Of a stretch of 28,416 nt of DNA, positions 22,467 through 28,416 are shown piece by piece. The stretch comes from an uncultured Clostridia bacterium (GTDB taxonomy: Bacteria; Bacillota; Clostridia; UBA1381). The stretch covers positions 35,734-64,149 of the forward strand of contig CAJTPP010000007.1 in the NCBI GenBank assembly GCA_910578235.1, written 5' to 3'. The position numbers were made by a program, and so were the translations under genes. Every line of letters begins with the position of its first letter. The first letter of the stretch is position 1. The notes under the pieces are model-generated. The model saw nothing but the letters and a program-made list of their open reading frames with translations, was not told where the DNA came from and ran no database searches.

Positions 22467-23825
22467 ATGGAAATTACTGAGAATAAAGAATATATAATAA
22501 CAATAGACTCTGTATCTTCTGATGGAAGCGGGGTAGGACATATAAATGGCCTGACAGTATTTATTCCCTTAGCAGTTACGGGAGATACAGTGCAAGTTAT
22601 AATTACAAAGCTGAAAAAACACTATGCTTACGGCAGGATAATAAAAATAATTAAACCTTCTTCATGGAGAACAGCTGAAAAATGTCCGCACAGTGAAAAA
22701 TGCGGAGGATGTCAGCTAAGCCATATAAATTATGACTGTCAGCTCAAAATTAAAAAAGAGATTATTGAAAATTCTATGCGACGTATAGGCGGCTTTGATA
22801 AATTCCGTCTTGACGGAATTACAGGAATGGATACCCCCTATCATTACCGCAACAAAACTATATTTAAGATCGGCAATAAAGATGAAAATAATAATATATG
22901 CGGCTTTTATGAAAGGAAAAGTCATAATATTGTTCCAATTGAAGATTGTATTATAGGAAGTAAACTAAACAGAACTATAAACAAAGCTGTTATAGATTAT
23001 ATGAATAACTGTAATGTATCAGCTTATAATGAAAAAACACATAAGGGCACAATCCGGCATATATTTACTCGCGTTTCTTTTTCTACAAACGAATTTATGG
23101 TTGTTATTTCCGCCAATGCATATACTCTGCCAAACAAGGATTATTTAATAGCAAACTTAAAAAATATATCAAATAAAATTACAGGCGTTATTTTAAATGT
23201 AAATACAAAGAAAAACACACCTTTACTTGGCAAGAAGAATATAGTGTTATGGGGAAAGGGAACAATTACTGATACTATATGCGGTATACAATTTTATATA
23301 TCCCCTGAAAGTTTTTTTCAGATTAACCCAATACAAACAGAAAAACTGTATAATAAAGCGATTGAATACGCCAATATTACACATGATATGACTGTCATGG
23401 ACATTTACTGCGGCATAGGAACAATTTCGCTATGCGCCGCAAAATACGCAAAAAAAGTAATTGGCATAGAAATCGTTGAAAAGGCAATTTCAGATGCTAA
23501 AAAGAATGCAGAACTGAACAACATTAAAAATACAGAATTTTATGCGGACAGTGCGGAAAATATTGTTCCTGAATTATTGGAACAAAATATAAAGCCCGAT
23601 ATAGTAATATTGGATCCTCCCCGTAAGGGCAGTGATGAAACAACACTCAGCGCAATTATTAAAGCGCAGCCGAAAAGAATCGTATATATATCCTGCAATA
23701 GCGCAACGCTTGCAAGAGACTCAAGATATATTGCTGACAGCGGTTACACAATATCAAAAGCACATGGATTTGATCTGTTCCCGCATACAATACACGCTGA
23801 AACTATTATATTGTTTGAAAAATAA
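22467..23825 (+). CDS. rlmD: 23S rRNA (uracil-5-)-methyltransferase, RlmD/RlmCD type
   Basis: A SAM-dependent RNA m5U methyltransferase of the TrmA/RlmD family, 452 residues. An N-terminal TRAM domain (about 1-60) is followed by an Fe-S ligand set CPHSEKCGGCQ (about 72-82, with a later Cys). The SAM motif is MDIYCGIGTISL, the catalytic acid and substrate motif is LDPPRKG, and the nucleophile Cys is in YISCNSATLARD. In Gram-positive bacteria one enzyme often modifies both U747 and U1939 (RlmCD). Which site this one uses is not decided by sequence reading. ATG 22467 follows GGATTAAGGATTTAAA. Divergent from the BMC operon. Its AT-rich codons contrast with the GC-richer BMC and pur genes. Confidence 0.93.
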   Translation: MEITENKEYIITIDSVSSDGSGVGHINGLTVFIPLAVTGDTVQVIITKLKKHYAYGRIIKIIKPSSWRTAEKCPHSEKCGGCQLSHINYDCQLKIKKEIIENSMRRIGGFDKFRLDGITGMDTPYHYRNKTIFKIGNKDENNNICGFYERKSHNIVPIEDCIIGSKLNRTINKAVIDYMNNCNVSAYNEKTHKGTIRHIFTRVSFSTNEFMVVISANAYTLPNKDYLIANLKNISNKITGVILNVNTKKNTPLLGKKNIVLWGKGTITDTICGIQFYISPESFFQINPIQTEKLYNKAIEYANITHDMTVMDIYCGIGTISLCAAKYAKKVIGIEIVEKAISDAKKNAELNNIKNTEFYADSAENIVPELLEQNIKPDIVILDPPRKGSDETTLSAIIKAQPKRIVYISCNSATLARDSRYIADSGYTISKAHGFDLFPHTIHAETIILFEK

Positions 23826-23847
23826 ACTAATATAAATATCACATTTT

Positions 23848-23919
23848 AAAAGACAGTTTTATAATATGCGATCCTCGAAAGTGTTTGACTTTGAGAAACG
23901 TATCATAAAACTGTCTTTT
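23848..23919 (+). terminator. Long-stem terminator after the methyltransferase gene
   Basis: AAAAGACAGTTTTAT (23848-23862) pairs perfectly with ATAAAACTGTCTTTT (23905-23919), followed by ATTTTAT. The 42-base loop is itself folded: CTC-AAAGT / ACTTT-GAG with one bulged G, and ATGCG / CGTAT. It is more elaborate than an ordinary terminator. Confidence 0.7.
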
Positions 23920-23948
23920 ATTTTATACAATATATCCTGAATACATGA

Positions 23949-23978
23949 AAAAGGACCGGTCAAATGACCGATCCTTTT
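23949..23978 (-). terminator. Terminator of the SLH protein gene
   Basis: AAAAGGACCGGTCA / TGACCGATCCTTTT, 14 bp with one non-Watson-Crick position, 2-base loop, with a T-run on the minus strand. Located just after the SLH gene stop. Confidence 0.85.
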
Positions 23979-24020
23979 AAATTTCAACTCTTTACAGAAT
24001 TTATAATTCCTATTTAAGAA

Positions 24021-26936
24021 TTAGTTGTCGCTGTTAAGAATCAGGTAAACTTCCTGAGCCTCGTCACCGTCAATAAATCTTACAAGAGCGAATACAACTT
24101 CGTCCTTAACATCCTCATCTGTCAAGTCAAGAATATCGTGACCTTCAGGTGAAGCTGTTGTAGCATTTGTTACCTTAGGTGTTGAAGCCATACCTTCGTC
24201 AAGAAGAACTTTTGAGCTGTTCTTGCCGCCAGCAGCGAAGTCATATGTGTAAATCTTAGCGTCGCCTGTTGAGAATGTGATATTATCAGCAGCATCGTAA
24301 TCTACACCCTTAAATGTCTTATCGCCTATTGTGAAGTCAGCAACTTTACCAAGTGTGAATGTTCCGTTTGAACCATTTACAACCGGACCGAACTTAAGTG
24401 TTACCTTGTCACCATTTGTACGTGAAAGAGCTGTTTCAAGATCTGTAAGATCCTTTATAAGTGTTTCACCATTTGTAACTACTTTGTTATAAACGTCAGC
24501 ATATGACTTACCATTCAGCTGAGTACCCTCAAACAATGGATCAATTTCAATGATTTCAGTAGCACCATTTGTTCTGTAAACGATTGGGTCACCCTCGTTA
24601 AGTGCAGGGATATCACAATCATCATCAACAATTATCTGTTCCTCTGTATCATTTACAACAAGGTTCAATGCTGTTCTTTCATCGTCAGTACCCTCAGGAG
24701 TTACGATTTCTCTGCTATTGTAGATAGCGATCTGTGTATCAGGACCATAGCTTGATGTACCTGAAATCATAAGAACAAATCTGTATGTGCTATCCTGCTT
24801 TGACTTGTCGAAGCCTACTACTTCATAAACGTTACCGTCAACAAGACTATCTTTTGAAACAGTCTTAATTTCATCCTTAGTATTTACATCACCGATGTCA
24901 AGAATTACAGTTGAGTCTGAAAGCTTAACTGCACCGATCTTGTCTGATGCTTCTTTATACTCTGCACTGCCTGATGGTGTCTCAGAAAGTACATCCTTTA
25001 TAGTAATCTTATTTGATGATGAGCTTACTGAATACTCAATAACCTGCTTCGGATATCTTGCAAGCTTTGAATTCTCTGCTGAGTCAGGATCATATGCAGC
25101 ACCATCATTAGCTGTTGAACCTGCAGGTAGGTATCCTACATAAGCAGCAACATTCTTATCGTCTACCTTATACTCAACTTCTTCACCTTCCTTAGTGATG
25201 ATCTGAGCATAGTGGTCTCCGCCTGCCTTCTTATAGATGTTCTTCAATATAGCATACTTCTTATCAACTGTGCTTTCATCTATATTAGCAATTCTTCCGA
25301 AGTGATCAAGATACAGGCTGTATGTTGTTGACATTTCAACGCTTATTGACATGCCAGTAGCAGCCTTATACTTTTCACCGCCGATTGTGTACTCAATCGG
25401 ATCTGATGAACCGATACCTGTGCACTTAACATTCTCTACAACATTTCTTGTTACGATTACATCATAGAAGTTTGACTGACTAAATCTGCCTTCTTCACAA
25501 GCGATGTTAAGAACGTCATCTTCTTCAAGGTCAGCAGGTTCAATAGCCTCGCCGTTCATTGTGAATGAGTATGAATATGTGTCGTCATCCTTATAAACAG
25601 TCATCTTAGAGCCAACGCCTGCGCCCTGTGCCTTAAATCTGATTGAAGTCTCATTTGACTTGTCAATTACTTCTTCAACTACAGCTGTAACATATGAATT
25701 AACCATAACTACATTGTAATCTGCATCTGTGCTTGTTGAACCAATCTTAGTTTCCTTCTGAAGAGTTACAGCAGCTGTATCATTCTTTTCAATGTACTCA
25801 ACAAGTTCAGCAAATGTGAATGATGATTCTTTACCATTGATATATACTGTATAACCGTCAGCAAGTGAATACTTTGTTGAATTTCTGTTTGAACCTGCAG
25901 GATAGAAGTAAAGTGCAGCTTTTGTATTGCCTGCAGCATCTACACCCTTATCAAAATCCTCAGCCGCAACAGTTACTGACTTGTTAGCAGCAGCAGGAAC
26001 GATTGAGATGATTACATATTCATCATCTTCATTTTTCTGAATAAGCGCTTCTGAATAAGTTCTCAGAAGTGAAACAGCATTTGTATCACCGAAATAAGCG
26101 TCTATATCAACAGGATCACTGCTCTTGATATATTCCTTATCAAAGTTATCTGCCTTTTCAACCTGGAATGATACCTTATCAGCATCAATGTTGTCTGTTT
26201 TGCTTGTCTTTGTTACACGGCCGAATACCTTGTATGCGTCGTGCTTCTCTGTGAATAGTGTCTGGTAATCCTTACCTTCGCCATCCATTGTCTTATAAAC
26301 CGGCTGCGGAGCACCGAACAACTGCGGCTCATACTTCTCAATTACGCAAAGAGGTGTATCCATTGCGTTATCAATCATCTGAGCAACCTGCGCTCTTGTA
26401 AGCTGGTCATCGTCATTAGCTGATACACCGTCTGTTATGCCAAGTGAGTTAGCATACAGCTTGTATCCGCCCGGATACGGGTTAGGCTGAGCCTGTGCAT
26501 ATGTGTCATAGCCCAAAGCTGCAACAAGCATCTTCTGAGCCTGTACATATGTAACATTGTCATCAGGACCGAATGATGTATCATCATAACCTGAAATGAA
26601 ACCGTCTGTTACGCCCATTGCTATATAACCCTTTGCCCAGTGATCAACTGAATCGCTGAACTTTGATGTACCTGCTGACGCTGCCGCTGATTTACCCTCG
26701 CCGCGCGCATCAACAATCATCTTTGTGATTTCTGCTCTTGTTACAAGACCTTCTGGCTTGAACGTACCATCTTCATAACCGCTAATGATGTCTAATGCAG
26801 AAAGCTCCTGAACAGCCTGTGCATAGCTTGCTGTTGATTCTACATCAGGAAAATTAACGGCAAATGCAGCAAATGATGATACTGACAATGTAAGAGCAGC
26901 CGCTGCTGAAATTACCTTTTTGAGATTTTTATTCAT
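24021..26936 (-). CDS. Secreted SLH-domain surface protein, probable S-layer protein
   Basis: A 971-residue protein. A signal peptide (MNKNLKKVISAAAALTLSVS...) ends near residue 26. Three SLH motifs at roughly 29-200 (FPDVESTASYAQAVQELSAL with GYEDGTFKP; FSDSVDHWAKGYIAMGV with SGYDDTSFGP; YANSLGITDGVSANDDDQL) anchor it to pyruvylated cell-wall polymer. The remaining ~770 residues are acidic, beta-rich, and without a catalytic motif I recognise. ATG 26936 is preceded by GGGAGGATTTGAGA. The longer frame from 27008 would add a basic leader without a ribosome site and spoil the signal peptide. Codon choice is narrower than in its neighbours, with many GCT/GCA, ACA and GAA, as in very abundant proteins. 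It has a consensus promoter and strong terminator. Confidence 0.9.
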   Translation of the reverse strand: MNKNLKKVISAAAALTLSVSSFAAFAVNFPDVESTASYAQAVQELSALDIISGYEDGTFKPEGLVTRAEITKMIVDARGEGKSAAASAGTSKFSDSVDHWAKGYIAMGVTDGFISGYDDTSFGPDDNVTYVQAQKMLVAALGYDTYAQAQPNPYPGGYKLYANSLGITDGVSANDDDQLTRAQVAQMIDNAMDTPLCVIEKYEPQLFGAPQPVYKTMDGEGKDYQTLFTEKHDAYKVFGRVTKTSKTDNIDADKVSFQVEKADNFDKEYIKSSDPVDIDAYFGDTNAVSLLRTYSEALIQKNEDDEYVIISIVPAAANKSVTVAAEDFDKGVDAAGNTKAALYFYPAGSNRNSTKYSLADGYTVYINGKESSFTFAELVEYIEKNDTAAVTLQKETKIGSTSTDADYNVVMVNSYVTAVVEEVIDKSNETSIRFKAQGAGVGSKMTVYKDDDTYSYSFTMNGEAIEPADLEEDDVLNIACEEGRFSQSNFYDVIVTRNVVENVKCTGIGSSDPIEYTIGGEKYKAATGMSISVEMSTTYSLYLDHFGRIANIDESTVDKKYAILKNIYKKAGGDHYAQIITKEGEEVEYKVDDKNVAAYVGYLPAGSTANDGAAYDPDSAENSKLARYPKQVIEYSVSSSSNKITIKDVLSETPSGSAEYKEASDKIGAVKLSDSTVILDIGDVNTKDEIKTVSKDSLVDGNVYEVVGFDKSKQDSTYRFVLMISGTSSYGPDTQIAIYNSREIVTPEGTDDERTALNLVVNDTEEQIIVDDDCDIPALNEGDPIVYRTNGATEIIEIDPLFEGTQLNGKSYADVYNKVVTNGETLIKDLTDLETALSRTNGDKVTLKFGPVVNGSNGTFTLGKVADFTIGDKTFKGVDYDAADNITFSTGDAKIYTYDFAAGGKNSSKVLLDEGMASTPKVTNATTASPEGHDILDLTDEDVKDEVVFALVRFIDGDEAQEVYLILNSDN

Positions 26937-27030
26937 TCTCAAATCCTCCCTTTTAATTTTCGTATTTCTGAAGGGTTTCCTTGTACCCTGTCTGCGCCCT
27001 CCCCGCATAACAAGGCTATTTTACGCATTG

Positions 27031-27059
27031 ATTATAACACGGACAATCCGTTAAGTCAA
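27031..27059 (-). promoter_or_regulatory. Promoter of the SLH protein gene
   Basis: Minus-strand TTGACT (27054-27059), 17-base spacer, TATAAT (27031-27036), the strongest consensus in the window. The spacer carries an inverted repeat ACGGA-N3-TCCGT (27039-27051), a possible operator. The leader is about 90 nt. Confidence 0.88.
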
Positions 27060-27067
27060 TGCACGTA

Positions 27068-27107
27068 TTACAGTTGTAAACAAACTGTAACCTCTGTTAC
27101 ATTACAG
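27068..27107. promoter_or_regulatory. Cluster of TTACAG/CTGTAA half-sites upstream of the SLH promoter
   Basis: A perfect inverted repeat TTACAGTT-N7-AACTGTAA (27068-27090), with another TTACAG at 27102-27107 forming further inverted pairs. It lies 9-48 bases upstream of the -35 box, an activator-like position. The TTACA/TGTAA half-sites resemble those in the hairpin-RNA and BMC promoters, but the spacing differs. Confidence 0.5.
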
Positions 27108-27269
27108 CTATTACCTGCTTTGCCGAAATGCAACTCCATATTACGGTAACAATTTTCAACTAATGCTTCTACCCGATTATTCGAAAACTGCTACTGAATA
27201 TTTTACTATCTCATAATGCTGTTGTCAACAACTTTTTTATACCAGCAACGCCAAATTTTAAATTTTAAT

Positions 27270-27308
27270 GCATTTTCACAAATTATACGAAAATGCTTGG
27301 CATTTTTT
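27270..27308. other. Three-segment alternative hairpin in the intergenic region
   Basis: GCATTTTC (27270-27277) can pair with GAAAATGC (27289-27296). The latter can instead pair across TTG with GCATTTT (27300-27306). No promoter clearly drives it, and the rest of the 27108-27410 gap shows nothing I recognise. Confidence 0.35.
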
Positions 27309-27412
27309 GGTTAATTTGTTTGAGTAGGCCCCAGCCATTATGCTTTACACTTAGTTAGACTCCTATTTCCTTAAAAAAGTTCCGATTTTTTATAAATTTT
27401 TTTATTTTTTTA

Positions 27413-27440
27413 TTGCTTTACTTTATTTTTTCTATATAAT
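27413..27440 (+). promoter_or_regulatory. Promoter of the RNase H gene
   Basis: TTGCTT (27413-27418), 16-base spacer, TATAAT (27435-27440), about 85 bases before the start. Confidence 0.6.
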
Positions 27441-27523
27441 AGTGTATAACAGCGCTGTACATACCTATAGCTCTACCCTTAGGGGACAGCCGGATAATGA
27501 CAACAGGAAAGGAAACAGTTAAT

Positions 27524-27991
27524 ATGCCAAAATACTATGCCGTGCGCAGCGGCTATCATACGGGAATATTCAAGACATGGGAGGAATGCAGAAAAGAAGT
27601 AAACGGCTATAGCCGGGCGGAATTCAAAAGCTTTAACACAATAGCGGAAGCAAAAAAATATATTGCCGCCGGTGAACAGATCAGTCTGACTGAAGAAAAT
27701 GATACTCCCGACAGACAGCTCAGCCTGATTGAAGAAGCCGCTTCTACCAATACAAATACAGCCTTAGCATATGTTGACGGAAGCTATAATAAATGGGATA
27801 AGCGCTTCGGATGCGGAGTTGTAATATTTTACGGCGGGAAAAAAATCACCTTCTCCCGCGCCTTTGACAATGCCGATCTCGCCCAAATGCACAACGTCGC
27901 CGGAGAAATTGAGGGAGCAAAGCTTGCCATGCAGTGGTGTATAGACAATCTTCAGACTATCTGCCATCCTTCTAATGGCATCAGGACTTAG
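27524..27991 (+). pseudogene. RNase HI with N-terminal viroplasmin-type domain, 3' end replaced
   Basis: The protein starts as a bacterial RNase HI carrying the small RNA:DNA hybrid-binding (caulimovirus viroplasmin) domain: PKYYAVRSGYHTGIFKTWEE and SRAEFKSFNTIAEAKKYI (about 1-45). A linker follows, then the RNase H core with the first catalytic Asp in AYVDGSYN and Glu in VAGEIEGAKLAMQWCIDN. The next strand with the third catalytic Asp (usually YYDYEGIEKW) and everything after it are missing. After about base 27949 the frame continues only as antisense of the phosphoglucomutase fragment and stops at 27991. ATG 27524 follows GGAAAGGAAACAGTTAAT. The real gene is probably intact in the organism and cut here by a join. 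Confidence 0.8.
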
Positions 27992-28416
27992 CACTAATTT
28001 CTTTAGTTCTTCTATATAGCGATTGTCAATCTCCTCTCCAATCACCCGAAAAAGTCCCTTTTCTTCTGCCTCTTTTCTCTCCATCATCTGAATCGAAGCA
28101 AAATCTGTCACTGCCCGCACTTCTGCGATAATCTCCTTATCTTTTGGTGCGGTAATCTGTGCTCCATCTTCCCAGTATACCTTATACCCATTATATTCTG
28201 GCGGATTATGGCTGGCGGTAATTACAATCCCTGCGATACATCCAAGTTCCCGAAGTGCAAACGATAATTCCGGTGTTGGGCGAAGCGTCTCAAAACGATA
28301 TGTCCGAATCCCATTGGCATTTAGACAAAGAGCCGCTTTCTCTGAAAACTCTGTCGAGCAATTCCGGGAGTCAAAAGCAATCGCCACTCCCTTCTCTTCT
28401 CCGCCCTGCTTCTTAA
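27926..28416 (-). pseudogene. Internal fragment of phosphoglucomutase/phosphomannomutase
   Basis: On the minus strand the frame is open from the window end and reads as an internal part of an alpha-D-phosphohexomutase. KGVAIAFDSRNCSTEF precedes the catalytic serine loop ITASHNPPEYNGYKVYW (phospho-Ser in TASHNP), and the homology ends at LKIVYTPLHG. In the family this segment continues with a Thr or Ser and Gly; here the next codon is Lys and the frame runs on only as antisense of RNase H. Both the N-terminal part (beyond 28416) and the C-terminal half are absent. The sequence looks like Lachnospiraceae phosphoglucomutase, from memory. It is probably an assembly chimera; a true rearranged pseudogene is the alternative. 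Confidence 0.82.

Noticed and set aside
26937..27008. Longer N-terminus of the SLH protein from 27008
   Set aside because: It adds 24 basic residues ahead of a good signal peptide, while ATG 26936 has a strong ribosome site.
27950..27991. Frameshift as cause of the short RNase H
   Set aside because: None of the three plus frames after 27950 resumes RNase H. The sequence there is the complement of phosphoglucomutase, so a join is the better explanation.

Overview
The window reads as a chromosomal piece from an anaerobic Firmicute of the class Clostridia. The signs are SigA-type promoters (TTTACA/TTGNNN, 17-base spacer, TATAAT), strong AGGAGG-type ribosome sites, a PurF with a short propeptide, an SLH-domain surface protein, an ECF sigma factor with a DUF4179-type partner, and a fucose/rhamnose-type bacterial microcompartment (BMC) gene order seen in gut and soil Clostridia. 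I cannot name genus or species. Both ends cut genes. The right end carries a join that looks chimeric.

Layout. Bases 1-450: 3' end of tadA and its terminator. 487-2440 (minus): ECF sigma factor and membrane-anchored DUF4179-type protein, overlapping by 8 bases. 2526-3347 (plus): four tandem units of about 206-214 bases. Each has its own promoter, a long hairpin RNA with unique arms around a constant core, and its own intrinsic terminator. The last unit sits directly upstream of a small acidic protein gene (3375-3632). 3658-7863 (minus): purF, a PurF paralog lacking the N-terminal cysteine nucleophile, and a MATE exporter. 8023-10176 (minus): a glucose-family PTS EIICBA. 10324-13014 (plus): coaX, a branched-chain aminotransferase and a hexapeptide acetyltransferase, the last two with their own clear promoters.

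13094-22100 (minus) is a twelve-gene BMC operon read from one promoter at 22151-22179. In transcription order it encodes a class II sugar-phosphate aldolase, a GlcG/HbpS-type protein, a CoA-acylating aldehyde dehydrogenase, a zinc alcohol dehydrogenase, four BMC-H shell proteins, the PduL phosphotransacylase, the BMC-P vertex protein, a PduS-like Fe-S flavoprotein and a PduT-like BMC-T. All five non-shell enzymes before PduS carry encapsulation-peptide-like helices. The expected chemistry is fuculose- or rhamnulose-1-phosphate to DHAP plus lactaldehyde. Lactaldehyde would then be reduced to 1,2-propanediol and oxidised through an acyl-CoA to an acyl-phosphate, with CoA and NAD recycled inside the shell. 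No glycyl radical or B12 diol dehydratase is present.

22467-23825 (plus) is an RlmCD-type 23S rRNA m5U methyltransferase. 24021-26936 (minus) is a large SLH surface protein. 27524 onward (plus) is an RNase H gene cut short by an opposite-strand phosphoglucomutase fragment that runs off the window.

The part least explained by known features is the tandem hairpin-RNA array at 2526-3347. Its promoters share a TTTACA-N7-TGTAAT(G) arrangement with the BMC promoter.
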